In this document: positions 41,941-50,344 of the stretch, one piece after another
Position numbering within the stretch: the first letter of the stretch is position 1
Layout of the letters: every line of letters starts with the position of its first letter
Assembly: GCF_003047285.1 (NCBI RefSeq)
Contig: NZ_PZYX01000004.1
Span: 234,634 to 298,633, forward strand
Length of the DNA stretch: 64,000 nt
Direction: 5' to 3'
Origin: Nocardioides allogilvus
GTDB taxonomy: Bacteria > Actinomycetota > Actinomycetes > Propionibacteriales > Nocardioidaceae
Translations under genes and position numbers: made by a program
Notes under the pieces: model-generated
Told to the model about the DNA's origin: nothing
Seen by the model: the letters and a program-made list of their open reading frames with translations, nothing else
The model's database searches: none

Positions 41941-42477
41941 ATGGACATCACCCCCTACGTCGAGTCCCTCCGCCGGGATCTGCTGGCAGCGGCCGAGGCG
42001 GGCGGCGACGAGGTCCGCCAGGCAGCCGAGCGGCTGACCTACGCGCTCGACCCGAGCGCGCGCCTGGCGCTGATGGAGGCCATCTCGCAAGCAGCCGCCG
42101 AGATCACCGCCGAACTGCCGGACGGCGGGGTCGACGTGCGGCTCAACGGCCGCGAGCTCGACTTCGTCGTCGACATCGCCCCCACCCCGCCGACGCCGCC
42201 GACTCCCCCCACCCCGCCGGCTCCCCCGGTCGCGCCCGACGAGGAGGAGGGGCTGGCCCGGATCACCCTGCGCATCCCCGAGTCCGTCAAGGCGCGCGCG
42301 GAGGAGAAGGCGGCCGACGCCGGCCACAGCCTCAACACCTGGCTGGTCAACGTCGTCCGCGCCGCCACTCACGAGCACGCCGTCAACGTCGACATCGACC
42401 TGTCGAGCCTGCCCTTCTTCGGCCAGGACCCCTTCGCGAAAGGCCGCGGCTCTCGCCGCATGACCGGCTGGCAGTAG
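41941..42477 (+). CDS. ribbon-helix-helix regulator (HicB/Arc-like) of the DUF4097 gene
   Basis: 178 residues. The N-terminal ~80 residues are helical and acidic. A Pro-Thr linker (PTPPTPPTPPTPPAPP) leads to a C-terminal RHH domain, LARITLRIPESVKARAEEKA...GHSLNTWLVNVVRAA. No toxin with nuclease features follows, so the usual HicB antitoxin label does not fit. I chose ATG 41941, probably leaderless; two GTG codons lie 6 and 9 nt upstream. The operator array is immediately upstream. Confidence 0.8.
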   Translation: MDITPYVESLRRDLLAAAEAGGDEVRQAAERLTYALDPSARLALMEAISQAAAEITAELPDGGVDVRLNGRELDFVVDIAPTPPTPPTPPTPPAPPVAPDEEEGLARITLRIPESVKARAEEKAADAGHSLNTWLVNVVRAATHEHAVNVDIDLSSLPFFGQDPFAKGRGSRRMTGWQ

Positions 42478-42553
42478 TCCCGCAAGCCCGCACGAGCACG
42501 AGCTGACCAGCACCCAGGCTGGTCGGCAGGACCTTCACACCCTGGAGACAGCC

Positions 42554-43375
42554 ATGCAACGCACCTTCGAGACACCCCAACCCATCGAGCTGTACGTCGA
42601 GAGCAACGCCGGCCTCGTCACCGTCACCGCCGCCGACGTGGCCCGGACCGAGGTCACGATCACCGGCAAGCACGCCGACGAGTTCGTCGTCGAGCAGCGC
42701 GGTGACCAGGTCCAGGTCGTCGGGCCCCGGCAGCGCGCGGGCTTCCTGTCCGGCGGCAACCACACCGCGGACGTCCGGGTGGTCATGCCTGCCCGGAGCG
42801 CCCTCACGGTCCGGACCGGGAGCGCCGACACGACGGTCCACGGACCGATCGACGGCCTGTGGGTCAACACCGGTTCGGGCGACGTCACCGCCGAGCTGGT
42901 GGACGGCACCACCGAGGTGACGAGCGGTTCGGGCGACATCCGCATCGTCGAGCTCCGAGGCACTGCGCGCATCAAGAGCGGGTCGGGCGACGTCGCCGTG
43001 ACCCGGTGCGCGGAGCTGGCGATCTCGACCGGTTCCGGTGACGTCCGGATCGAGACCGTGGGCGGCCGACTGGCCGTCAAGACGGGGTCCGGCGACGTAC
43101 AGGTCGGCGAAGCGGCCGACGACCTCTCCCTGTCCACCGGCAGCGGCGACCTCACGGTCGACGTCGCGCACAAGGGTCGTTACGTGGTCAAGGGGGCCAG
43201 CGGCGACGTCCGCATCGGTGTCCCGGCCGGCACCCCCGTGTGGACCGACATCACCACGATCTCCGGACGCGTCCAGTCCGACCTGACCCCTGTGGGCGCA
43301 CCCGCCGAGGGCCAGGACCACCTCGAGATCCGCGCCACGACCGCCAGCGGCGACATCAGCCTCCAGCAGCGTTGA
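42554..43375 (+). CDS. DUF4097 beta-strand repeat protein
   Basis: 273 residues made almost wholly of short repeated strands, each ending in a GSGDV/GSGDI-type turn (about eight copies), the pattern of a beta-helix or solenoid. There is no signal peptide or membrane anchor. CTGGAG precedes ATG 42554. Proteins of this kind follow an RHH regulator in many actinobacteria; function unknown. A 37-residue basic peptide gene follows after 17 bp. Confidence 0.82.
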   Translation: MQRTFETPQPIELYVESNAGLVTVTAADVARTEVTITGKHADEFVVEQRGDQVQVVGPRQRAGFLSGGNHTADVRVVMPARSALTVRTGSADTTVHGPIDGLWVNTGSGDVTAELVDGTTEVTSGSGDIRIVELRGTARIKSGSGDVAVTRCAELAISTGSGDVRIETVGGRLAVKTGSGDVQVGEAADDLSLSTGSGDLTVDVAHKGRYVVKGASGDVRIGVPAGTPVWTDITTISGRVQSDLTPVGAPAEGQDHLEIRATTASGDISLQQR

Positions 43376-43392
43376 GAGTAAGGAGCACAGCC

Positions 43393-43506
43393 ATGTATGC
43401 ACGCACCGAGATCGAGCTGATCGCCCGGCACCACCGCGCCGAGCGCCGCCACGAGGCCGCGAGCAGGCGCCGCAGCCGCAGCGTCAGCCGCCGCACCCGA
43501 GGTTGA
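43393..43506 (+). CDS. 37-residue arginine-rich peptide
   Basis: ATG 43393 has AAGGAG 8 nt upstream. Product begins MYARTEIELIARHHRAERR and ends RSRSVSRRTRG, with about a third arginine. It could bind nucleic acid or the acidic DUF4097/RHH pair. It ends exactly at the edge of the convergent siderophore gene. Confidence 0.6.
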   Translation: MYARTEIELIARHHRAERRHEAASRRRSRSVSRRTRG

Positions 43507-44460
43507 TCAGGACTTCATCGCCACACCGCGACGCCAGTAGCCCATGAAGGCGACCTGGCTGCGGTCGATGTGCAGTTCGTTGACGAGGTGGCGCCGCAGG
43601 CCGGTCACGACCTTCGACTCGCCGGCGATCCAGGCATAGAGCCCGTCGAACTCGTGGCCCACGGCGCGCGTGGCGGCGATATCCTCACCCGAGGACGAGT
43701 AGGACGGCGTCTCCCACAGGTCGGGGTCGACCTCCTCGGGCGAGACCTCGACCGCCGGGCTCGAGATCCCGAGGTGGGCGACGACCTCGTCGTGCAGGCG
43801 CTGCCCGAGGGGCGCGTCACCCCGCGCCAGCCACGTGATCGAGACGCCGTCGGGGCGCCGTACGTCGAGGACGTCGGCCGCCGTCGGCACCTCCACGATG
43901 ACGGCGCCGGTCGCCGTCGGGGGGAGCTGTTCGAGGACGGCGCACACGGCGGGTACGGCGGTCTCGTCGGCCACCATCAGCAGGTCGTCGCCTGCCGCAG
44001 GAGCGAACTCGATGCCGCCGTAGGGGAAGCCCAGGCGCGGCGCCAGCATCACGACGCGGTCGCCGAGCGCGGCCCCCGCGGCCCAGCTGGACCCGGGACC
44101 CACCTGGTCACCCTCGAGGTGGAGCACGATGTCGACGACGATCACGGTGTCGATGCCGGAGCCGCGCACGTCGCGGATCGTGTAGGTGCGCATGTGTCCG
44201 CGCTCCTCGGTGGGCTGGTCGAGCCAGGTGCTGAGCCACGACTCGTCCGCGTCGGCGACCGACGTGATGGCGCCGGTGACGGGGTGGGGGAAGACCAGCT
44301 TGATGCGCTGGTCGTAGCGCGGGCCGTCGACTCCGAACTCGGCCAGCCCGGCGCCGCCGAAGCCGATCCGGACGAAGCTCGGGCTGAGACGTTCGACCGA
44401 GACCACCTCGACCTCGGTGAGCAGCATGGGCAGGGTGGTGGGGCTGACGGTGGTGGTCAT
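43507..44460 (-). CDS. siderophore-interacting protein (FAD-dependent ferric-siderophore reductase)
   Basis: 317 residues of the SIP/ViuB type. RYDQRIKLVFP and HMRTYTIRDVRG form the FAD site; DDLLMVADETAVPAVCAVLEQLP belongs to the NAD(P)H-binding half. FMGYWRRGVA is the typical C-terminus. It releases iron from imported siderophores in the cytoplasm. AGGAG precedes ATG 44460. It is the last gene of the uptake operon and its start overlaps the ATPase stop. Confidence 0.92.
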   Translation of the reverse strand: MTTTVSPTTLPMLLTEVEVVSVERLSPSFVRIGFGGAGLAEFGVDGPRYDQRIKLVFPHPVTGAITSVADADESWLSTWLDQPTEERGHMRTYTIRDVRGSGIDTVIVVDIVLHLEGDQVGPGSSWAAGAALGDRVVMLAPRLGFPYGGIEFAPAAGDDLLMVADETAVPAVCAVLEQLPPTATGAVIVEVPTAADVLDVRRPDGVSITWLARGDAPLGQRLHDEVVAHLGISSPAVEVSPEEVDPDLWETPSYSSSGEDIAATRAVGHEFDGLYAWIAGESKVVTGLRRHLVNELHIDRSQVAFMGYWRRGVAMKS

Positions 44461-45296
44461 GGGAGCTCCTGGGTCGGTGGTTGAGCCTGGCGAAGGTGCC
44501 GCGAGACGGGCACCACGAGCGGGGTGTGCGAGACCGGGTCGTCGATGACGCGGTTGTCGAGACCGAAGACGGTCCGGACCACGTCCTCGGTGACGACCTG
44601 GCGGGGCGTGCCCTCGGCGACCACCGCACCGTCGCGCAGCGCGACGAGGTGGTCGGCGTAGCGGGCCGAGAGGTTGAGGTCGTGCAGGACCATCACGATC
44701 GTGGTGCCCCGACGGGCGTTGAGGTCGGCGAGCAGGTCGAGCATCTCGACCTGGTGGGCCACGTCGAGGTAGGTCGTGGGCTCGTCGAGCAGCAGCAGGT
44801 CGGTGCCCTGCGCGAGCGCCATCGCGATCCACACCCGCTGCCGCTGTCCGCCGGAGAGCTCGTCCACGACCCGGTCGGCCAGGCCGAGGGTGTCGGTCAG
44901 CTCGAGCGCCTCGGCGACGGCCTCGTCGTCGACGCTGGTCCAGCGCTGGAAGGCGCCGTGGTGCGGGTGCCGGCCGCGACCGACGAGGTCGACGACGGTG
45001 ACGCCCTCGGGGGCGATCGGGTTCTGCGGCAACAGCCCGAGGATGCGGGCGACGTGCTTGGTCGGCTGGCGGTGGATCACCTCGCCGTCGAGCAGGACCG
45101 CCCCCGACTGGGGCTTGAGCAGGCGCGCGAGCCCGCGCAGCAGGGTGGACTTGCCGCAGGCGTTGGCCCCGACGATGACGGTCACCTTGCCGTTGGGGAC
45201 CTGCAGGTCGAGGTCGGTGACGATCGGCCGGTCGGCATAGCCCAGCGTCAGGCGTGACGCGGACAGCCGGGTGGCGGGTGCGGTGGCGGAGGTCAT
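44457..45296 (-). CDS. iron-siderophore ABC transporter ATPase (FepC/FecE-like)
   Basis: 279 residues. Walker A GANACGKST, signature LSGGQRQRVWIAMAL, Walker B DLLLLDEPTTYLD and switch H in VLHDLNLSARYADH. The C-terminal HLRQAQPPTQ is encoded by a dispersed palindromic element (44479-44514), so the native tail was probably replaced. Start overlaps the permease stop (ATGA). Confidence 0.93.
   Translation of the reverse strand: MTSATAPATRLSASRLTLGYADRPIVTDLDLQVPNGKVTVIVGANACGKSTLLRGLARLLKPQSGAVLLDGEVIHRQPTKHVARILGLLPQNPIAPEGVTVVDLVGRGRHPHHGAFQRWTSVDDEAVAEALELTDTLGLADRVVDELSGGQRQRVWIAMALAQGTDLLLLDEPTTYLDVAHQVEMLDLLADLNARRGTTIVMVLHDLNLSARYADHLVALRDGAVVAEGTPRQVVTEDVVRTVFGLDNRVIDDPVSHTPLVVPVSRHLRQAQPPTQELP
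44479..44514. repeat. GGTTGAG-type dispersed element in the tail of the ATPase gene
   Basis: Starts GGTTGAG and contains the hairpin GGTGCC-N8-GGCACC. Related to 2182-2217 and 14875-14907, but the CGAAACC end is not conserved. Confidence 0.4.
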
Positions 45297-46366
45297 GCCG
45301 CCCTCCTTCCGGTGCGGCCGCGAGCGAGCAGCCAGAGCAGGAACGGCGCGCCGATCGCGCCCGTGACGACGCCGACCGGGAGGTTGGTGTCGGGGATGAG
45401 GTAGGAGCCGAGGTAGTCGGCGGCGACCACGATCACGGCCCCCGCGAGGGCGGAGCCGAGCAGGGTGGTGCGCCCGCCGTTGAGCGCGCGGGCGATCGGC
45501 CCGGCCAGGAACGAGACGAACGCGATCGGCCCGGCAGCAGCGACCGCCACCGCGCAGAGCACCACGCCGAGCAGCAGGAGCAGCTCGCTGCGCGCGCCCG
45601 GGACGCCGAGGCCAGCGGCCGTGTCGTCGCCGAGCTCGCTGATCTGCAGTGACCGGCCCAGCCACCACGTGAGCGGCAGCAGCACCAGCAGGACCAGGGC
45701 GAGGAGGCGGATCGTCGGCCAGGCCACGCCGTTGACGCTGCCGGTCAGCCAGCGCAGCACCAGCTGGGCGTCGTACTCGTCGACGCGGGTGAAGACGTAC
45801 TGGATCACCGACTGCATGGCCGCCGCGGCGCCGATGCCGACGAGGATCAGCCGGTGCCCGCCGTGGGGTCCGGCCACCAGCCGGACCACGAGCGCGACCG
45901 TGATCGCGCCGATGATCGCCGCGATCGAGACCGACAGCCCCTGCCAACCCCACAGGGCGATCGCGACCACCGCGACGGCGCTCGCGCCGAGGTTGACGCC
46001 GATGATGTCGGGGCTGGCCAGCGGGTTGCGCAGCGTCGTCTGGAAGAGCCCGCCGGCCACGCCGAAGGCGACGCCCGTCAGCAGGGCCAGGACCGCGCGC
46101 GGCAGCTTGCTCTCCAGGACGATGTAGGAGGCGCCCGGGATGTCGGTGCCGGTGAGGATCCGGAAGAAGTCGGGGATGGTGACGGTGTAGTCGCCGAGCA
46201 GCACCCGCGCGGCGAAGGCGACGAACAGCGCCGCTCCGAGTCCGCCGACGACCAGCCGGTGGCGCCGGCGCGGTGCGCGTCGGGCCCGGCGGACGACGTC
46301 GGCGGCGTCGACGGGTGCAGGTGCGCCGACGGGGCGCGTGCGCGCGGAGGTCAGCAGGGCGGTCAC
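45293..46366 (-). CDS. iron-siderophore ABC permease (FecCD family)
   Basis: 357 residues, about nine helices. LLTGVAFGVAGGLFQTTLRNPLASPDIIGVNLGAS is the FecCD signature. GTG 46366 overlaps the stop of the upstream permease (GTGA). It is the second of two permease subunits and would pair with the 46363-47403 product as a heterodimer. Confidence 0.92.
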   Translation of the reverse strand: MTALLTSARTRPVGAPAPVDAADVVRRARRAPRRRHRLVVGGLGAALFVAFAARVLLGDYTVTIPDFFRILTGTDIPGASYIVLESKLPRAVLALLTGVAFGVAGGLFQTTLRNPLASPDIIGVNLGASAVAVVAIALWGWQGLSVSIAAIIGAITVALVVRLVAGPHGGHRLILVGIGAAAAMQSVIQYVFTRVDEYDAQLVLRWLTGSVNGVAWPTIRLLALVLLVLLPLTWWLGRSLQISELGDDTAAGLGVPGARSELLLLLGVVLCAVAVAAAGPIAFVSFLAGPIARALNGGRTTLLGSALAGAVIVVAADYLGSYLIPDTNLPVGVVTGAIGAPFLLWLLARGRTGRRAA

Positions 46367-47403
46367 AGGGCACCGCTCCCGGACCGACCGTGCCGGATGA
46401 GGAAGAGGAAGACGGGCACGCCGACGACGGCCGCCATCACGCCGACCTGGACCTCTGCCGGGGGCAGCACGACCCGTCCGAGCGTGTCCGCGAGGACGAC
46501 GAGCACCGCGCCCCCGAGCGCGGAGAGCGGCAGCAGCCGGCTGTGGTCGGAGCCGACCAGCCCGCGCACCGCGTGCGGCACCACGAGGCCGACGAAGGCC
46601 ACGGGCCCGGCCAGCGCTGTCGCCGTACCGGCCAGGAGGACGACGGCGACGCCGAGGACGACGCGGTCCACGGCGGTACGGCGACCGAGGCCGCGCGCCA
46701 GGTCGTCACCGAGCGCCAGGGTGTTGAGCAGGCGAGCGCCGGACAGGGCCAGCAGCGCGCCGACCGCGAGGAAGGGCGCACCGACGAGGAGCACGTCGAG
46801 GCCGCGACCGCCGATCGTGCCGACCTGCCAGTAGCGGAACGTCTCCATCGTCTGCTTGTCGACGAGGAGGACGCCGCTCGTCCAGCTCGTCGCCGCGGCG
46901 GTCAGTGCGGCGCCCGCGATGGCGAGCTTCATCGGGGTCGCGCCGTCACGACCGATGGAGGCGACGACGTGGACGAGGACCGCGGCGACGGCCGCGCCCA
47001 GGAAGGCGACCCACACGAAGTCGCGCAACTCGGAGACCCCGAAGACAGACAGGGCGACGACCATGGCGAAGCTGGCGCCGGCGTTGATGCCGAGGATGCC
47101 CGGGTCGGCGAGCGGGTTGCGGGTGAGCCCCTGCAGGACCGCGCCGGCCAGGGCGAGGGCCGCACCGACCGCGAGGCCGAGCAGCGTGCGCTCGACGCGG
47201 GCCTGGGAGATGTTGTGCAGCGGGTGCGAGCTGTCCCAGATCGCTGCGAGCGGGATCGTCCGGGCCCCCACGACAACCGACAGCGCGCACGCCAGCGCCA
47301 CCGCCCCCACGAGGAGGACGGTGACGAGTGGCGTGCCGAGACGACGGGGAGCCCGGGCGACGCCGGTCTCCTCGTCGCGCTCGAGGACAGCAGTGCTGGT
47401 CAC
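46363..47403 (-). CDS. iron-siderophore ABC permease (FecCD family)
   Basis: 346 residues. ALAGAVLQGLTRNPLADPGILGINAGAS is the same signature as in its partner. GTG 47403 overlaps the stop of the binding-protein gene (GTGA). All five genes of this operon (binding protein, two permeases, ATPase, reductase) overlap by four bases, showing tight coupling. Confidence 0.92.
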   Translation of the reverse strand: MTSTAVLERDEETGVARAPRRLGTPLVTVLLVGAVALACALSVVVGARTIPLAAIWDSSHPLHNISQARVERTLLGLAVGAALALAGAVLQGLTRNPLADPGILGINAGASFAMVVALSVFGVSELRDFVWVAFLGAAVAAVLVHVVASIGRDGATPMKLAIAGAALTAAATSWTSGVLLVDKQTMETFRYWQVGTIGGRGLDVLLVGAPFLAVGALLALSGARLLNTLALGDDLARGLGRRTAVDRVVLGVAVVLLAGTATALAGPVAFVGLVVPHAVRGLVGSDHSRLLPLSALGGAVLVVLADTLGRVVLPPAEVQVGVMAAVVGVPVFLFLIRHGRSGSGAL

Positions 47404-48449
47404 GAACCGGTGACCGCTTCGGCGATCTTCGGCAGCGTGGTCTCGATCAGGGCGGGGATCGAGAGCGGAGTCGGGTTGGTGTTGGCCATCACGACCTCCT
47501 TGTCGGGCTCGGCGTAGAAGTTGCCGGCCGCGATCGCGGGGATCTCACCGAGCAGCTTGTCGCCGACGAGCGTCTGCACGTCCTCGGGCTTCTCCACCCA
47601 GGTGATGAGCACGTCGGACTCGAGCTCGGAGGCGCGCTCGGCGGAGACGCTGCCGTAGAACTCGCCCTCCTTGATGGCGTCGGCCACGGCGGGTGCGTCG
47701 ACCATGCCGAAGTCGCGCAGGATCGAGACGCGCGGGTCCTGGGGGGCGTAGATGCCGATCGTCGAGAGGTCGGCGGGGGTGAGGTAGGAGTAGATGAGGG
47801 ACGCACCGTCGAGCTCGGGGTAGTCCTTCTTCGCGGTGTCGATGACCGCCTGGGTCTCGTCCTCGACCTCGTCGGCGAGGACAGTGCGACCGAGCGCCTG
47901 GCCGATGGTCTCCAGCGAGGTCTGCCACGGCGTGGTCCACGGGAACTCGGGGTAGGCCACGACGGGCGCGATCTTGCTGAGCGCCTTGTAGTCGGCCTCG
48001 GTGATGCCCGAGTTGGTGGCCAGGATGACGTCCGGCTCGAGCTGGGCGACCTCGTCGATCGGCGTGCCGTCGGTGTCGTCGTAGCGCACGGGCGCCTCGG
48101 CGCCGGCCTCCTCGACGGCGGCGTCGAACCAGTCGGTCGAACCGGCCGCGTTGCCACCCCAGGTGATCTTGGTGGCGCCGACCGGCACGACGCCGAGCGC
48201 CAGTGCGTGGTCGTGGTCGGTCCAGCCGAGCGTCGCGACGCGGGTGGGAGCCTCCTCGATCCTCGTCTCGCCGAAGGCGTGCTCGAACGTGACCGGGAAC
48301 GCGTCGGCCTCAACCTCGGTGGAGGTGGTCGGGTCGGTCGCGGCGTCGGTCTGGGCGCTGGTCGAGCCGGTGCTGCAGGCGGACAGGGCGGCCACTGCGA
48401 TGGCGGCCGCGGCGCCGAGGCGCACGCTGCGAATCTTGGGCAGGGTCAT
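47400..48449 (-). CDS. iron-siderophore substrate-binding lipoprotein
   Basis: 349 residues. Signal peptide with lipobox ALSAC, acylated C25. A helical-backbone binding fold (FepB/FhuD type) contains TRVATLGWTDHDHALALGVVPVG and QLEPDVILATNSGI. First gene of the operon; iron boxes lie 13-60 nt upstream of the ATG. Likely binds a ferric siderophore such as a hydroxamate. Confidence 0.92.
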   Translation of the reverse strand: MTLPKIRSVRLGAAAAIAVAALSACSTGSTSAQTDAATDPTTSTEVEADAFPVTFEHAFGETRIEEAPTRVATLGWTDHDHALALGVVPVGATKITWGGNAAGSTDWFDAAVEEAGAEAPVRYDDTDGTPIDEVAQLEPDVILATNSGITEADYKALSKIAPVVAYPEFPWTTPWQTSLETIGQALGRTVLADEVEDETQAVIDTAKKDYPELDGASLIYSYLTPADLSTIGIYAPQDPRVSILRDFGMVDAPAVADAIKEGEFYGSVSAERASELESDVLITWVEKPEDVQTLVGDKLLGEIPAIAAGNFYAEPDKEVVMANTNPTPLSIPALIETTLPKIAEAVTGS

Positions 48450-48461
48450 GGGAACTCCGTG

Positions 48462-48509
48462 GTTAGGGATGCCTTAGTGAGGTCACCCTAACTTAGGCAT
48501 TCCTAAGTT
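48462..48509 (-). promoter_or_regulatory. iron-box region (DtxR/IdeR type) of the siderophore operon
   Basis: TTAGGGATGCCTTAG (48463-48477), TTAGTGAGGTCACCCTAA and the perfect 20-bp palindrome AACTTAGGCATTCCTAAGTT (48490-48509) overlap. They resemble the IdeR consensus TTAGGTTAGSCTAACCTAA without a full match. Location before an iron-uptake operon supports iron repression. Confidence 0.65.
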
Positions 48510-48545
48510 GGCTCGGCCCGTCCGTTGCGCTGCGGTGCGGTCGGT

Positions 48546-49121
48546 TCAGATCGCCGTACGGTGGAAGTTCTGGAAGCTCTTGCTCGGGGTCGGGCCGCGC
48601 TGGCCCTGGTAGCGCGAGCCGTACTTCTCCGAGCCGTAGGGGTGCTCGCTCGGCGACGTCAGCCGGAAGAAGCAGAACTGGCCGATCTTCATGCCGGGGT
48701 AGAGCTTGATCGGCAGCGTGGCGACGTTGGCCAGCTCGAGGGTCACGTGACCGCTGAAGCCCGGGTCGACGAAGCCTGCGGTGGCGTGGGTCAGCAGGCC
48801 GAGGCGACCGAGGCTGGACTTGCCCTCCACACGCGCGGCGATGTCGGCGGGCAGGCTGACGACCTCGTAGGTCGAGCCCAGCACGAACTCGCCCGGGTGC
48901 AGGATGAACGGCTCGTCGCCCTCCGGCTCGACCTCGCGAGTCAGGTCGGACTGGTCGGAGGCCGGATCGATGTGCGGGTAGCGGTGGTTCTCGAACACGC
49001 GGAAGAACCGGTCGAGGCGCACGTCGATGCTCGACGGCTGCAGCATGGCCGGGTCCCACGGGTCGAGGGCGATCCGCCCGGCGTCGAGCTCGGCGAGGAT
49101 GTCGCGGTCAGAGAGAAGCAC
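48546..49121 (-). CDS. dcd: dCTP deaminase (probably bifunctional dCTP deaminase/dUTPase)
   Basis: 191 residues. [17 protein letters not shown] start, [24 protein letters not shown] and the catalytic-Glu region [16 protein letters not shown] are standard. In actinobacteria this form makes dUMP directly. GTG 49121; gene divergent from the SGNH hydrolase. Confidence 0.95.
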   Translation of the reverse strand: MLLSDRDILAELDAGRIALDPWDPAMLQPSSIDVRLDRFFRVFENHRYPHIDPASDQSDLTREVEPEGDEPFILHPGEFVLGSTYEVVSLPADIAARVEGKSSLGRLGLLTHATAGFVDPGFSGHVTLELANVATLPIKLYPGMKIGQFCFFRLTSPSEHPYGSEKYGSRYQGQRGPTPSKSFQNFHRTAI

Positions 49122-49184
49122 GGGGGCAGCCTAGTGACTCGTGGCGATTACGGGCCGGTGGCGCAAGCATTGGACAATGCCGAG

Positions 49185-49943
49185 GTGACCTTCCACCGCT
49201 TCGTCGCCCTCGGCGACTCCTTCACCGAGGGTGTCGGCGACGCCGAACCCACCCGGCCCAACGGCCTGCGGGGCTGGGCCGACCGCGTCGCCGAGGTGCT
49301 GGCCACCCACACCGACGACTTCAGCTACGCCAACCTCGCCGTCCGCGGACGCAAGATCGACGGCGTCATCGCCGAGCAGGTCCCCGCGGCGATCGCGCTC
49401 GACCCCGACCTGATCTCGATCTACGCCGGCGGCAACGACATCCTGCGCCCGTCGGTCGACATCGACGCGATCTGCGCGCGCTACGACGTCGCCCTCGGCA
49501 AGCTCGCCGCGACCGGCGCGCGTCTGCTGGTCTTCACGGCCTACGACCCCGGCGGCTCCGCGATCTTCCGCCCCCTGCGCGGCCGCTTCGCCGTCTACAA
49601 CGAGATGGTCCGCTGGTCGGCCGAGCGCCACGGCGCGACGATCGTCGACTACTGGCGCCTGCGCGACCTCCGCGACCAGCGCCACTGGGACGGCGACCGC
49701 CTGCACATGGGTCCGCACGGGCACCAGCGCGTGGCCATCGCCGTCCTCGACGCCCTGAAGGTCCCCCACACCCTCACCGTCGAACTGCCCGAGCACGTGC
49801 TCAGGACGCGACGCGAGATCTGGAACGAGAACGCGACCTGGACCCGCGAGAGCCTCGCGCCGTGGGTACGCCGCCGCCTGGCCCGTGCCTCGTCGGGCGA
49901 CACCGTCGCAGCGCGCTGGCCAACCCTGAGTCGCCTCGACTGA
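49185..49943 (+). CDS. SGNH/GDSL-family hydrolase
   Basis: 252 residues. Block I GDSFTEGVGD (nucleophile Ser), block III AGGNDI, and block V DRLHMGPHGH (Asp, His). There is no signal peptide, so a cytoplasmic esterase or lipase-like enzyme. GTG 49185 lacks a ribosome site but GACAAT ends exactly 6 nt upstream, which suggests a leaderless mRNA. Confidence 0.88.
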   Translation: MTFHRFVALGDSFTEGVGDAEPTRPNGLRGWADRVAEVLATHTDDFSYANLAVRGRKIDGVIAEQVPAAIALDPDLISIYAGGNDILRPSVDIDAICARYDVALGKLAATGARLLVFTAYDPGGSAIFRPLRGRFAVYNEMVRWSAERHGATIVDYWRLRDLRDQRHWDGDRLHMGPHGHQRVAIAVLDALKVPHTLTVELPEHVLRTRREIWNENATWTRESLAPWVRRRLARASSGDTVAARWPTLSRLD

Positions 49944-49979
49944 CCCGCGCCGGGGTCAGGTACGATTCCGGCGCATCCT

Positions 49980-50052
49980 GCGGATGTAGCTCAGTTGGTA
50001 GAGCGCGACCTTCCCAAGGTCGATGTCGCGAGTTCGAATCTCGTCATCCGCT
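49980..50052 (+). tRNA. tRNA-Gly (anticodon CCC)
   Basis: 73 nt, complete cloverleaf: acceptor GCGGATG/CATCCGC, D arm GCTC/GAGC, anticodon stem CGACC/GGTCG with loop TTCCCAA, T arm GCGAG/CTCGT with loop TTCGAAT. The anticodon CCC is at 50013-50015. CCA is not encoded. A TACGAT -10 hexamer is at 49961-49966. Confidence 0.93.
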
Positions 50053-50065
50053 CCGAGCGAGAGTT

Positions 50066-50096
50066 CCTCAGGCCGCGACGAAGTCGCGGCCTGAGG
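50066..50096 (+). terminator. terminator of the tRNA gene
   Basis: 14-bp perfect stem CCTCAGGCCGCGAC / GTCGCGGCCTGAGG with loop GAA, 13 nt after the tRNA. Confidence 0.75.
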
Positions 50097-50149
50097 TGTC
50101 TCGCGAAGCGGCGCAGCACGGCGCAGCCGGGCAAGCCGGGCGCAGCGCA

Positions 50150-50183
50150 CCTGAAACTCCACGCAGGCGCGTGGAGATTCAGG
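50150..50183. repeat. dispersed palindrome, CTCCACGCA family, copy 3
   Basis: CCTGAAACTCCACGC...GCGTGGAGATTCAGG, 34 bp. Same core as 41786-41835, again one of a closely spaced pair. Confidence 0.6.
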
Positions 50184-50200
50184 GCCCTTTCGTGCCTCCG

Positions 50201-50234
50201 CCCTGAAACTCCACTCCTCTGCGTGGAGTTTCGG
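50201..50234. repeat. dispersed palindrome, CTCCACGCA family, copy 4
   Basis: CCCTGAAACTCCACT...TGCGTGGAGTTTCGG, 34 bp, imperfect in the left core (CTCCACTCC). It follows copy 3 by 17 bp. Confidence 0.55.
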
Positions 50235-50344
50235 ACACGCGGGTCCGCCGCCACGCCTGGTGTGACGCATGGGGAGGTTGCGACTTTTGTGAACAGAGGG
50301 GACAGTGGGATGCCCACGATGTCCAGCACATTGAGGTCTTCCCC

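Noticed and set aside
41941..42477. HicB antitoxin of a toxin-antitoxin pair
   Set aside because: No HicA or other toxin follows; the partner is a DUF4097 solenoid, so the label regulator is safer.
50235..50344. Possible riboswitch upstream of the secreted C39-like gene
   Set aside because: I could not fold the leader into a known aptamer or find its conserved core; only the dispersed palindromes stand out.
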